A stretch of 64,000 nt of DNA from an uncultured Oscillospiraceae bacterium (GCA_934462925.1 CAKSIT010000011.1:36579-100578), one strand, 5' to 3'; positions 15,712 through 24,142 are shown, counted from the first letter of the stretch. Notes: generated by a model from the letters alone, not told the origin. Numbers and translations: made by a program.

Positions 15712-16398
15712 TTGGAGAATAAAAGCCCCGTAAAGCAGTCGGTCTGGGGGAGAATTTTTCAGACGCTGATAACATGGACGGTGTACTTTCTGTTCCGCCC
15801 TAAGGTTATTTATAAGGACAAGAACATGAAGCGGGCGTTCAAAGGCAGCCCCGCCGTATTCGTAGCGAACCACACGCACCATTTCGACGGAGCGTTCGGC
15901 GGCGCGGTGCTTGGCAGGTTCAAGCCGTATGTGCTGGTAAAGAAAAGCTGGTACGAGAAAAAGCGCGTGGGTACGATGATAGGCTGGTGCAGGTGCATTC
16001 CCATATCGCTTGACGAGGCGGACGGCGCATGGTTTGCCGCCGCGGAGCAGGTGATAGCCGCAGGGCGCTCAATGCTCATATTCCCCGAGGGCGGCCTTGC
16101 CCGCGAGGGGCATATGGAGCAGTTTAAGCCCGGCGCTGCGCTTGTAAGCGCTAAAGAGGGCGTGCCGATAATCCCCTGCGCAATTTACGGCAGGTACGAC
16201 ATGGTGTTCGGCAGGCGGCAGAAGATACTTGTGGGGCTGCCCATAGAAAGCAGCTGTCCGCCCGATATGCGCCACAGCAAGTACGCGCGCATTCTCTGCA
16301 CGCAAGCGCAAAAGCAGGTGCAGGCGCTTTACGCCGAGCTTGAGAAGCGCTACGGAAGCTGCGGGCAGTACGCTGAGAAGCAGCTTCAGACCAACTGA
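15712..16398 (+). CDS. PlsC-like 1-acylglycerol-phosphate acyltransferase
   Basis: 228 residues from TTG 15712, chosen because AAAGGAGAG lies 6 nt before; upstream codons have no ribosome site. Acyltransferase motifs: NHTHHFDG (HX4D), the RCIPISLDE block, and FPEGG. A single membrane-associated helix near residues 12-27. Such enzymes move an acyl group from acyl-ACP or acyl-CoA to lysophosphatidate. As first gene before a dedicated ACP and a ketosynthase, it probably transfers the product of this cluster to a glycerolipid. Confidence 0.85.
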   Translation: MENKSPVKQSVWGRIFQTLITWTVYFLFRPKVIYKDKNMKRAFKGSPAVFVANHTHHFDGAFGGAVLGRFKPYVLVKKSWYEKKRVGTMIGWCRCIPISLDEADGAWFAAAEQVIAAGRSMLIFPEGGLAREGHMEQFKPGAALVSAKEGVPIIPCAIYGRYDMVFGRRQKILVGLPIESSCPPDMRHSKYARILCTQAQKQVQALYAELEKRYGSCGQYAEKQLQTN

Positions 16399-16447
16399 GT
16401 TAAGAACGGGCGCAGCGCCCGAAATTATATTTTGAGAGGTAAACATT

Positions 16448-16693
16448 ATGAACACAGAAATCGCAGAAAAAATCAAGGGAATGCTTGTTGAGAACCTTCG
16501 TATACCCGCTGACGAGCTTGAGTACACCTCGGAGCTTTTCGGTGACGATATCGGGCTTGACTCCATCGACTCCATCGAGATAATCGCAGGTATCGACAAC
16601 CTTTTCGGCGTACAGATGACCGGCGCTGCAAGAGAGAACTTCCAGACCATCGAAACGCTCACAAAGTACGTTGAGGAGCATATGGGTGAATAA
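16448..16693 (+). CDS. Acyl carrier protein of the lipid/polyketide cluster
   Basis: 81 residues, normal ACP length and acidity. The phosphopantetheine site is Ser39 in GLDSIDS (the usual DSL is DSI). Helices 1-4 of the ACP fold are recognisable (IAEKIKGMLVENLRI, DSIEIIAGIDNLFGV, TIETLTKYVEEH). It sits 1 bp before the ketosynthase gene and shares the cluster with its own PPTase, so it is likely dedicated to this pathway rather than being the housekeeping AcpP. Confidence 0.9.
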   Translation: MNTEIAEKIKGMLVENLRIPADELEYTSELFGDDIGLDSIDSIEIIAGIDNLFGVQMTGAARENFQTIETLTKYVEEHMGE

Positions 16694-16694
16694 T

Positions 16695-19037
16695 ATGGCT
16701 GATAACAGACGAGTTGTTGTAACGGGTTTGGGGCTTGTGTGCGCCATCGGCGACAGCACCGACAAATGCTGGAGCAGCGCCATAAACGGCGTTACGGGCA
16801 TAGACACGGTGCAGTCGGTTGACACAGAGGGCTGCTACGCGCACCTCGGCGCGGAGGTCCGCATAAGCTCAAAGGACCTGTCGGGCGAGAACTACGACCG
16901 CTCCTCCCTGCTTTGCATTAAGGCTGCGGGCGAGGCGCTTGCGGACGCGTGCTACCCCGTGACCGAGGAAAGCTCCGCGCGCATAGGCGTTATCGTGGGC
17001 AACTGCGTTGGCGGCGCTGCAAGCATAGACAAGTACTATACCGACGAGATAAAGGGCGGCGGCTCTGACGCGGCGGATATCCTAAAAATGCCCGCCTCCG
17101 CCATTGCAAACAACGTTGCAAGGCACTTCGGGCTTAACGGCGTTACCGCGAACATTGTAAACGCGTGCGCGGCAGGCACTATGAGCCTTTCCTACGCGTG
17201 CGACCTTATCCGCGCGAGCAAAGCTGACGCGTTCTGCGCGGGCGGCTCGGACAGCTTCTCGTCGCTGGCGTTCAGCGGCTTCCACGCGCTGCACGCGCTC
17301 GACGAACACGCCTGCGCGCCGCTCAACCACAACAGCGGCATTACGCTCGGCGAGGGCGCGGGCATACTTATACTCGAAAGCTACGAACACGCAAAGGCGC
17401 GCGGCGCTAAGATATACTGCGAGGTGCTGGGTTCCGGCGTAAGCTCTGACGCTTACCATATAACAGCCCCCCGCCCCGACGGCAAGGGGCAGATGCTCGC
17501 CACCACCCGCGCGGTCAAGAACTCGGGGCTGTCGTTTGGCGACATCGACTACATCAACGCGCACGGCACGGGTACTGCAAAAAACGACGACGCGGAGTTC
17601 CTCTCCGTACACACGCTCTTTGACGGCAACGACCACCTGTCCGTGTCCTCTACCAAGTCCATGACGGGGCATTGCCTCGGCGCGGCTGGCTCTATTGAAG
17701 CGGTGCTTACCGTTAAGGCGGTATGCTCGGATATCGTGCCGCCCACCATCGGCTATAACGACGAGGACCTCGCGCGGCTTAAGGAAAAGGCGGGCGATAT
17801 CGACTTCGTGCCTAACGTAAGGCACGAGAAGCCCGTTCGCTACGCGGTTTCCAACAACTACGCGTTCGGCGGCAACAACGCAAGCATTGTCTTTGCAAAG
17901 CAGCCGCACGCTATCCCCGACCACACCAACAGGGCGCGTATTTTCGTTACCGGTATAGGCGCGCTTGAAAGCGTCGCTCCCGCCGAGGCCGGCAAGGGAA
18001 GGCGCGTTGAAATCACAAGCGACGACTACAAGGCGCACGGCATAAAAATGGCGTTCTACCGCAAGCTTGACCGCTTCTCGCAGCTGCAGCTCATTAGCGG
18101 AATGCGCGCGCTTGCGGACGCGGGCGTTGAAATAACCGACGACAACCGCGACGACGTAGGCATAATCATAGGCACGGCGGACGGCCCTATGACCGAAATC
18201 GTGGGCTTTCAGAAGAACACCGTGGAGCATGGCACGGCGAACGGCAGCGCATTCTCGTTCCCTAATACCGTTTATAACGCGGCGGGCGGCTATTTCTCCA
18301 TATTCGCGGGGATAATGGGCTATAACGTTACGGTTGCGAACGGCGTACAGGCGGGTTTACAGGCGGTATGCTACGCTGCCGACGTTATCCGCAGCGGCGA
18401 GGAAAGCATTATGGTGGCAAGCGGCACGGACGAAAACACCGACACCACCGCGGAGCTTTACGGGCGGCTCGGGCTTATTGCGGACAGCGCGCCCTGCGCT
18501 ATGGACAAAAAGGGCTTTGTTCTCGGCGAGGGTTCGGTATCGCTCATTCTCGAAAAGGACGAGTCCTGCGACAAGCGCGGTGCAAAGAAGTACGCGGAGC
18601 TTGCGGGCTACGGTATGGCGCACAAGTCCGTTGAGTTCGGCACGATAAGCGGCTCGGAGAGCGCGCTTCGCGGCGCGGTTCTCGCGGCGTGCGCGGACGC
18701 CGGTATTTCCCCCGACGACATAAGCGCGGTGTGCGCTTTCGCCGACGGCCACAGCACGGTTGACGCGCTCGAGCTTTCGGTATACAAGGACGTTTTCACA
18801 AAGGATATGCCGCTTTTCTTCGTTAAGGAGAGCATGGGCGAGGCAAGAGCTGCGGCTTCTGCAAAGCAGGCGGCGTTCGCGGCAGGGCTGCTTTCGGGCG
18901 AAGTAAAGAGCGCGGACGGCTATATGCTGCGCACGGGCGAACGCGCGCAGGTAAGCGCGGACGGAATGCAGTACGTTCTAGCAGCAGGTTTCGGCGTGGG
19001 CGGCTCTTATTCCGCGGTTATATTCAAAAAGGCATAA
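16695..19037 (+). CDS. Fused ketosynthase and catalytically dead ketosynthase (KS-CLF-like)
   Basis: 780 residues. Residues 1-405 are a complete FabF-type ketosynthase with the C-H-H triad: Cys158 (VNACAAGT), His290 (NAHGTGT), His326 (MTGHCLGAAG). Residues 413-780 form a second ketosynthase fold (RIFVTGIGALES … GVQAGLQAVCYAADVIR … GFVLGEGSVSLILE … AAGFGVGGSYSAVIF), but the three active positions are V551, D684 and E716. That is the layout of a KS plus chain-length factor (KS-beta), normally two separate proteins in type II polyketide and aryl polyene systems. Start ATG 16695 directly follows the ACP stop. It should extend malonyl units on the ACP and set chain length. Confidence 0.85.
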   Translation: MADNRRVVVTGLGLVCAIGDSTDKCWSSAINGVTGIDTVQSVDTEGCYAHLGAEVRISSKDLSGENYDRSSLLCIKAAGEALADACYPVTEESSARIGVIVGNCVGGAASIDKYYTDEIKGGGSDAADILKMPASAIANNVARHFGLNGVTANIVNACAAGTMSLSYACDLIRASKADAFCAGGSDSFSSLAFSGFHALHALDEHACAPLNHNSGITLGEGAGILILESYEHAKARGAKIYCEVLGSGVSSDAYHITAPRPDGKGQMLATTRAVKNSGLSFGDIDYINAHGTGTAKNDDAEFLSVHTLFDGNDHLSVSSTKSMTGHCLGAAGSIEAVLTVKAVCSDIVPPTIGYNDEDLARLKEKAGDIDFVPNVRHEKPVRYAVSNNYAFGGNNASIVFAKQPHAIPDHTNRARIFVTGIGALESVAPAEAGKGRRVEITSDDYKAHGIKMAFYRKLDRFSQLQLISGMRALADAGVEITDDNRDDVGIIIGTADGPMTEIVGFQKNTVEHGTANGSAFSFPNTVYNAAGGYFSIFAGIMGYNVTVANGVQAGLQAVCYAADVIRSGEESIMVASGTDENTDTTAELYGRLGLIADSAPCAMDKKGFVLGEGSVSLILEKDESCDKRGAKKYAELAGYGMAHKSVEFGTISGSESALRGAVLAACADAGISPDDISAVCAFADGHSTVDALELSVYKDVFTKDMPLFFVKESMGEARAAASAKQAAFAAGLLSGEVKSADGYMLRTGERAQVSADGMQYVLAAGFGVGGSYSAVIFKKA

Positions 19038-19045
19038 TTTTATCA

Positions 19046-19148
19046 GGACTGGCGAGAAGCCCTCAGATTCTAGAAACCCGCATAACAACTAGGCTGCTTG
19101 CCTGTTGTTATGCGGGTGACAACGAAGATGAGGGTTTATCGCCAGTCC
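19046..19148 (-). repeat. Structured hairpin element, copy A
   Basis: Long segmented stem: outer arms GGACTGGCGA/TCGCCAGTCC perfect (10 bp), middle CCCTCA/TGAGGG, inner 14-bp perfect arms ACCCGCATAACAAC/GTTGTTATGCGGGT, and an apical AGGC-AAGCA-GCCT hairpin, as read on the minus strand. It begins 9 bp after the ketosynthase stop. The copy at 21951-22053 keeps loops and apex but has different inner-stem bases that still pair. Could be an RNA, a processing or termination element, or a mobile palindrome. Confidence 0.8.
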
Positions 19149-19192
19149 AAAAGGCGGCAGAGATAGTGGCTGCCGCCCGTATACTTTCATAA

Positions 19193-19351
19193 GGGAACCT
19201 CTAAAAACCGGTTTGAAAAGGGAAAATGGGTAGAGTGCGCCGAATGCGATGAAAGCCGACGAAGTAAGGCTGTATGCCTTACGAGGAGGTTTGAAGAAGC
19301 AGTCGGTGTGCTATACACATTTTCACTCAAACAAGGTTTTTAGAGGTGACC
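19193..19351 (-). mobile_element. MITE-like element, copy 2 (159 bp)
   Basis: Inverted relative to copy 1 at 2623-2852. Ends GGGAACCTCTAAAAACC and GGTGACC (terminal inverted repeats), flanked by ATAA direct repeats (19189-19192, 19352-19355). It lacks the 71-bp internal hairpin block of copy 1 and otherwise matches it almost base for base. It separates the ketosynthase gene from fabG and ends 19 bp before the fabG start. Confidence 0.85.
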
Positions 19352-19370
19352 ATAATTTTGTGGAGGACAT

Positions 19371-20108
19371 ATGGAAAACAAAGTCGCGCTTGTTACAGGC
19401 GCTTCACGCGGCATAGGCAGGGCCTGCGCGACACGGCTCGCCGAATGCGGCTACGACGTTGCGGTAAACTACGTGAGCAACGAGGCAAAGGCTGCCGAGG
19501 CAGCAGCGGAAATAGAGCGGCTCGGCAGGCGCGCAATAACCGTTAAGGCGGACACCGCCGACCTTAAGGCGGTGCAGGCTATGTTCCGCGAGGTACACAA
19601 GGCGTTCGGCAGGCTGGACGTTCTCGTAAACAACGCGGGCGTTGTGGACGACGCGTATCTTCTCATGATAAACGAGGATTCCCTCTCGCGCAGCCTTGAT
19701 ATCAACATCAAGGGCTATTTCCACTGCGCGCAGCAGGCGGCGCTCAAAATGATGAGCAAAAAGCAGGGGCAGATAATCAACATATCCTCCGTAAGCTCCG
19801 TTCTCGCTGTAGAGGGGCAGGGCGTTTACTCCGCGACTAAGGGCGCGGTGAACTCCATGACGGCTACCCTTGCAAAGGAGCTTGCGCCCCGCGGCATAAG
19901 GGTGAACGCCGTAGCGCCCGGGTTCATTGAAACCGAGATGATAGACGCTATCCCCGCGGACAAGAAAGAGGAGTACCTCAAAGCCGTACCCATGCGCCGG
20001 TTCGGCACGGCGGGCGACGTTGCAAACGTTGTCGCGGCGCTATGCTCCGACGCGTTCAGCTACATGACGGGGCAGGTTATTGTGCTTGACGGAGGGCTTA
20101 GCCTATGA
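19371..20108 (+). CDS. fabG: 3-oxoacyl-ACP reductase (FabG-like ketoreductase)
   Basis: 245 residues, classic short-chain dehydrogenase. NADPH motif TGASRGIG (residues 9-16), NNAG, catalytic Ser in NISSVSS, Tyr-x-x-x-Lys in YSATK, and the C-terminal GQVIVLDGG. Reduces 3-ketoacyl-ACP to 3-hydroxyacyl-ACP. Shine-Dalgarno TGGAGG fixes the ATG. The stop overlaps the dehydratase start. Context suggests service to the KS at 16695, though it could also act in general fatty acid synthesis. Confidence 0.9.
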   Translation: MENKVALVTGASRGIGRACATRLAECGYDVAVNYVSNEAKAAEAAAEIERLGRRAITVKADTADLKAVQAMFREVHKAFGRLDVLVNNAGVVDDAYLLMINEDSLSRSLDINIKGYFHCAQQAALKMMSKKQGQIINISSVSSVLAVEGQGVYSATKGAVNSMTATLAKELAPRGIRVNAVAPGFIETEMIDAIPADKKEEYLKAVPMRRFGTAGDVANVVAALCSDAFSYMTGQVIVLDGGLSL

Positions 20109-20557
20109 TGAACCTCATGCAGATAAACGCCCGCATAAAGCAGCGCCCGCCCTTTCAGATGATAGAGCGCGTGACGGAGCTTGTACCGAACGAGTCGGCG
20201 GTGGGCATAAAGAACGTTTCGGTAAACGAGCCGTACTTTATGGGACACTTCCCCGACGCGCCTATAATGCCGGGCGTTCTTATAATAGAAAGCTGCGCGC
20301 AGCTCTGCTCGCTCGTAATCTCCCCCGAAAACGCAGCGCAGGACGAGAGCAAGCTTTACGTGCTGCTTAAGGTAAAGGACTTCAAGTTCCTGCGGCCCGT
20401 TATCCCCGGGGATACGCTCAATATAAGCGTAAAGTGCGAGATGTCGGGCGCGGGCGCATACGAATTTTCCGCGGTGGTAACCGTGGACGGAAAGGTCAAG
20501 GCAAAGGGCAGTATGCTCTTTACCTCAATGGACAAGAGCGCGGTATATGGAGAATAA
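20105..20557 (+). CDS. fabZ: 3-hydroxyacyl-ACP dehydratase (FabZ-like)
   Basis: 150 residues, hotdog fold. Catalytic block GHFPDAPIMPGVLIIESCAQ contains the His and Glu of FabZ. RPPFQMIERV and KVKDFKFLRPVIPGD are further family marks. It removes water from 3-hydroxyacyl-ACP to give trans-2-enoyl-ACP. ATG 20105 overlaps the fabG stop (ATGATGA), and its own end overlaps the PPTase start by 11 bp. With no enoyl reductase in the cluster, double bonds may be kept. Confidence 0.9.
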   Translation: MMNLMQINARIKQRPPFQMIERVTELVPNESAVGIKNVSVNEPYFMGHFPDAPIMPGVLIIESCAQLCSLVISPENAAQDESKLYVLLKVKDFKFLRPVIPGDTLNISVKCEMSGAGAYEFSAVVTVDGKVKAKGSMLFTSMDKSAVYGE

Positions 20558-21224
20558 CGAAAAGCTTGAGCAGGCGCGCACGCCCCTGCTGGATATGGCC
20601 GCCTGCATAGTATCGGGCGGAGAATCAATGAGAACGCGCGTTGAGAACGCCATGAATTTCTACGCGCCCTCGGACGGGTATTTTACCCCGCTTCTCGCAA
20701 AGAGCGGCAGGGCGTTCGAACGCAGCGCAAGCGGCTTTCTGCTGCTTGACGGGCTTTTGCAGAAGAACAGGATAAACCGCGCGGAGCTTACGCTTACGCG
20801 CCTTGAAAGCGGCCGCCCGTGCTTTGTGGGCTGCGATACGCTCGATTTCAGCATATCTCACAGCGGCGCGTGCGCTATGTGCGCGCTCGCCGTGGGCGAG
20901 AACGCCTCCGTCGGCGCTGATTTGCAGCGCGAAAAGCGCTACCCCGACGAAAAGCTCTCCGAGCTTGCAATGGCGTTTATGGACGAGGAGGACATGGCGG
21001 CGTTCTACTACGCAAAGGACAAGCCGCGCGAGTTCTGCACCGCGTGGACGCACCTTGAAGCCTACCTTAAGCGTACGGGGCAGAGCGTTTTCACGGACCT
21101 GCGGCAGGTAAACCTGCACGGGGAGTTCTTTTCCGACGGCGTTATAATTATGGACGGAACACGATATTTCTACAGCATAAATACCGTGCAGTACGGGGAA
21201 GCCCCTGCTGACGGCGAGGAGTAA
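20547..21224 (+). CDS. Sfp-type 4'-phosphopantetheinyl transferase
   Basis: 225 residues. Conserved Sfp motifs: GRPCF, DFSISHSGACAMCAL, VGADLQREKR (the Asp for magnesium) and AWTHLEAYLKRTG (W-x-x-x-E-A-x-x-K). It moves phosphopantetheine from CoA to Ser39 of the clustered ACP. A dedicated PPTase argues for a specialised pathway. It overlaps the fabZ gene and ends 2 bp before the flavodoxin-fold gene. Confidence 0.85.
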   Translation: MENNEKLEQARTPLLDMAACIVSGGESMRTRVENAMNFYAPSDGYFTPLLAKSGRAFERSASGFLLLDGLLQKNRINRAELTLTRLESGRPCFVGCDTLDFSISHSGACAMCALAVGENASVGADLQREKRYPDEKLSELAMAFMDEEDMAAFYYAKDKPREFCTAWTHLEAYLKRTGQSVFTDLRQVNLHGEFFSDGVIIMDGTRYFYSINTVQYGEAPADGEE

Positions 21225-21226
21225 AT

Positions 21227-21937
21227 ATGAAGGTACTTGTATTAAACGGAAGCCCCAAGGCGGAGCGCTCCAACACGCTCAACATAACAAAGGCGTTCCT
21301 TAAGGGCTTTCCCGAGGACGCCGAAACGGAGTACGTTTCGCTCTACAAGCTCAACATAAAGCCCTGCGTGGGGTGCTTTTCCTGCTGGAGCAAAACGCAG
21401 GGGCATTGCGTGATAAACGACGATATGCAGGGGCTTTACGGCAAGATAAAGAGCGCGGATATCATAATCGAGAGCTTTCCGCTCTACTTTTTCGGAATGC
21501 CCTCGCAGCTTAAGGCAATGACGGACCGCTGCCTGCCGTTCATGCTGCCCTACATGGGCAACCTTGTCGAGGACAAGAACGCGTCCTTCCACGAGCTGCG
21601 CGACGAATCCATGCACGAAAAGCGCCTTGTGGTAATAACTACCTGCGGGTATGTTCAGGCAGAGCCTATGTACCCCGCGCTGCTTAAGGAGTTCGACCTT
21701 ATCGCGGGCGAGGGCGGCTACACGCCCATTCTCTGTCCCGAGGGCGAGCTTTTCATCGCCGAAAAGGCAAAGCGCCAGCGCGAGGGATACCTTGCGGATA
21801 TCACAAAGGCGGGCGCGGAGTTCGCGGCGAACCGCGCGCTTTCCAAGGAAACTATGGAGCGCATTTCCCGCCCCATTCTGTCGCCCAAGGGATTTGAAAC
21901 GATAACGCTCGCTCACTGGGAGCAGAGGAGTAAATAG
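21227..21937 (+). CDS. Flavodoxin-fold NAD(P)H-dependent oxidoreductase
   Basis: 236 residues. FMN-binding start LVLNGSPKAERSNT, then GCFSCWSKTQGHCVINDDM, typical of NADPH-dependent FMN reductases and iron-sulfur flavoproteins; ESFPLYFFGMPSQLKAMTDR binds the flavin ring. Last gene of the cluster before the spoVA genes, starting 2 bp after the PPTase. It could reduce an intermediate or product of the pathway; substrate unknown. Confidence 0.8.
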   Translation: MKVLVLNGSPKAERSNTLNITKAFLKGFPEDAETEYVSLYKLNIKPCVGCFSCWSKTQGHCVINDDMQGLYGKIKSADIIIESFPLYFFGMPSQLKAMTDRCLPFMLPYMGNLVEDKNASFHELRDESMHEKRLVVITTCGYVQAEPMYPALLKEFDLIAGEGGYTPILCPEGELFIAEKAKRQREGYLADITKAGAEFAANRALSKETMERISRPILSPKGFETITLAHWEQRSK

Positions 21938-21950
21938 TCTATGTGGCGGC

Positions 21951-22053
21951 AGACTGGCGATAAAGGCACATCTGCGTCGTCAACGACATTTCGGCAGGCA
22001 AATAGCCTAGCCGAAACGCCGTTTCCTAGCATCTGCACCTTTCTCACCGGTCT
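21951..22053 (+). repeat. Structured hairpin element, copy B
   Basis: Same family as 19046-19148, opposite orientation. Outer arms AGACTGG/CCGGTCT, inner arms AACGACATTTCGGC/GCCGAAACGCCGTT (12 of 14 pairs), apical AGGC-AAATA-GCCT. Conserved unpaired blocks: TCTGCGTCGTC (copy A TCTTCGTTGTC) and TCCTAGCATC (copy A TTCTAGAATC). It lies between the flavodoxin-fold gene and spoVAC; the rest of that gap shows no gene. Confidence 0.8.
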
Positions 22054-22253
22054 TATCAAAAGCACTCATTTATGCAGCCCCTTCAATTTTTGGAGGGACT
22101 GTATTTTTTGTCTCTCATAGTCTTTTGCTATCTATTGTTTTTCAACTTTTTCTATGCCTTGAATTTCCACCCCGCGCGCCGTATTTATTCGCCCTTTTTC
22201 CGCAAAATATGACCATTACATTTACCGCACTTTTGCGGGGGAAAGGAAAACGC

Positions 22254-22706
22254 ATGAATATATCAAACGAAGAATACGGCGAGCTTACAAAACAGCGCTC
22301 GCCCGCGTCGGCAATGTACAGAACGCTGCCTATGGCGTTCGTTATAGGCGGCGGTATCTGCGTGCTTGGCGAGGCGCTGCTGAACCTCTACGCCGCGCTT
22401 GGAATGAGCGAGGACAACGCGGGCGCGCTTACGTCAATGTCGCTTATATTCTTAAGCATTCTGTTTACGGGGCTGCGGCTTTACGACCGCTGCGCGCAGG
22501 CGGGCGGCGCTGGTACGCTCGTACCTATAACGGGCTTTGCGAACGCCATGTCCTCGCCTGCGCTCGACTTCAAGAGCGAGGGGCTGATTCTCGGGCTTGG
22601 CGCGAAGATGTTTACCATTGCAGGACCGGTTATAGTATACGGCATTTCCGCGTCGATAATTTACGGCATTATTTACTATATAATAGGGCTGTTTCAGGGG
22701 GGATAA
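22254..22706 (+). CDS. spoVAC: Stage V sporulation protein AC
   Basis: 150 residues from ATG 22254 (AAAGGA upstream). Four hydrophobic segments; GFANAMSSPALDFKSEGLILGLGAKMFTIAGPVIVYG is the signature SpoVAC region. In endospore formers it is part of the inner-membrane SpoVA channel that imports dipicolinic acid into the forespore and releases it on germination. First gene of spoVAC-AD-AE. Confidence 0.95.
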   Translation: MNISNEEYGELTKQRSPASAMYRTLPMAFVIGGGICVLGEALLNLYAALGMSEDNAGALTSMSLIFLSILFTGLRLYDRCAQAGGAGTLVPITGFANAMSSPALDFKSEGLILGLGAKMFTIAGPVIVYGISASIIYGIIYYIIGLFQGG

Positions 22707-22708
22707 AC

Positions 22709-23713
22709 ATGGCAGTATGCGAAGGCAGAACATTCCGCTACAGCAACGCAAGCGTGCAGAGTTACGCTGCGGTAGTCGGCAAGGCGGAGGCCGACGGGCC
22801 TTACGGCAACGAGTTCGACGAGGTGATACCCGACAACAAGGGTACTGCGCAGACGTGGGAGCAGGCGGAGGCGCTCTTTCAGCAAAAGGCGCTCGGCCAT
22901 GCAATGAGAAAGGCGCAGCTCTCCCCCGAAAAAATGGAGCTTGTGATAGCGGGCGACCTGCTGAACCAATGCACGGGTTCAAGCTATGGGCTTAAGGACT
23001 ACTATATACCGTTTCTCGGTATCTACGGCGCTTGCTCTACGTTTGCGGAGGGGCTGCTGCTGGCGGCGGCGCTCGTAAACGCAGGGTATGTGGACAACGC
23101 CGCGGCGGTAACGTCCTCGCACTTCTCCTCGGCGGAGCGCCAGTTCAGATTCCCGCTGAACTACGGCGGCGTGCGCACGCCAACCGCGCAATGGACGGCG
23201 ACCGCCGCGGGCGCTGCAATAGTCGCTTCTCAGCCAAAGCCGCCCTATATCCGCGCGGCGACCGTCGGCAAGATACAGGATATGGGCATAACCGACCTTA
23301 ACAACATGGGCGCGGCAATGGCGGGCGCGGCTTACGACACGATAACCCGCCACTTTAAGCACATGGGTACTCACCCCGAAAGCTACGACCTTATAATAAC
23401 GGGCGACCTCGGGCAGGTGGGCAGCGACCTTATGCACGACCTTTTCAAACGCGACGGCGTTGCCATTGAAAAGCGGCACAAGGACTGCGGGCTGATGATA
23501 TTCGACCGCGAAAGCCAGGATGTACACGCGGGCGGCTCGGGCTGCGGGTGCGGCGCTTCGATGATGTGCGCGCATTTTCTGCGCAGGGTGGAGCGCGGCG
23601 ACCTCGGGCGCATTCTGTTTGTGGCGACGGGAGCGCTGATGTCGCCGACGATGGTGCAGCAGGGCGGCTCTATACCCGGCATTGCGCACGCGGTGGAGAT
23701 TTCCGCGAAATAG
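22709..23713 (+). CDS. spoVAD: Stage V sporulation protein AD
   Basis: 334 residues. Thiolase/ketosynthase-like fold used for dipicolinic acid binding: GIYGACSTFAEGLLLAA, TSSHFSSAERQFRFPLNYG, TGDLGQVGSDLMHD, GSGCGCGASMM. Begins 2 bp after spoVAC. Its distant kinship with ketosynthases is notable beside the KS fusion, but it belongs to the spore channel. Confidence 0.95.
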   Translation: MAVCEGRTFRYSNASVQSYAAVVGKAEADGPYGNEFDEVIPDNKGTAQTWEQAEALFQQKALGHAMRKAQLSPEKMELVIAGDLLNQCTGSSYGLKDYYIPFLGIYGACSTFAEGLLLAAALVNAGYVDNAAAVTSSHFSSAERQFRFPLNYGGVRTPTAQWTATAAGAAIVASQPKPPYIRAATVGKIQDMGITDLNNMGAAMAGAAYDTITRHFKHMGTHPESYDLIITGDLGQVGSDLMHDLFKRDGVAIEKRHKDCGLMIFDRESQDVHAGGSGCGCGASMMCAHFLRRVERGDLGRILFVATGALMSPTMVQQGGSIPGIAHAVEISAK

Positions 23714-23723
23714 GAGGGGCGTT

Positions 23724-24098
23724 ATGGATATGTTTATGGAATATGTGCGGGCGTTCGTTGTGGGCGGGCTTATATGCGTTGTGGGGCAGCTGCTTATCGA
23801 CCTTACAAAGCTCACCCCCGCAAGGATACTCACCTCGTACGTTGTGGCGGGCGTGATACTGGGGGCAGTCGGGCTTTACAAGCCGCTCGTTGATTTCGCG
23901 GGAGGGGGCGCTACCGTGCCGCTCACGGGCTTCGGGTATCTCTTAAGCAAGGGCGTGCGCGAGGCGGTGGACGAAAACGGGCTTATCGGCGCGTTTATGG
24001 GAGGCTTCACCGCGTGCGCGGCGGGCGTTGCAGCGGCGGTGTTCTTCTCGCTTATCGCGGCGCTTATTTTCAAGAGCGGAAGCAAGATAAACGAATAA
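23724..24098 (+). CDS. spoVAE: Stage V sporulation protein AE
   Basis: 124 residues from ATG 23724 (TAGGAGGGG upstream). Four hydrophobic helices with GGLICVVGQLLIDLTKLTPARILTSYVV and GGGATVPLTGFGYLLSKGV, the SpoVAE/AEb signature. Third spoVA gene, ended by a strong terminator. No spoVAA, AB or AF in the window, which fits the short clostridial spoVACDE arrangement. Confidence 0.93.
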   Translation: MDMFMEYVRAFVVGGLICVVGQLLIDLTKLTPARILTSYVVAGVILGAVGLYKPLVDFAGGGATVPLTGFGYLLSKGVREAVDENGLIGAFMGGFTACAAGVAAAVFFSLIAALIFKSGSKINE

Positions 24099-24102
24099 AA
24101 AG

Positions 24103-24130
24103 AAGCGGCTCGTTCGGCGAGCCGCTTTTG
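24103..24130. terminator. Terminator of spoVA operon, between convergent genes
   Basis: AAGCGGCTCG (24103-24112) pairs with CGAGCCGCTT (24118-24127), followed by TTT. Confidence 0.85.
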
Positions 24131-24142
24131 CTGTGCAATTGT

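Noticed and set aside
22709..23713. SpoVAD as a third ketosynthase of the lipid cluster
   Set aside because: It has the thiolase-like fold, but its blocks are those of SpoVAD and it lies in order between spoVAC and spoVAE.
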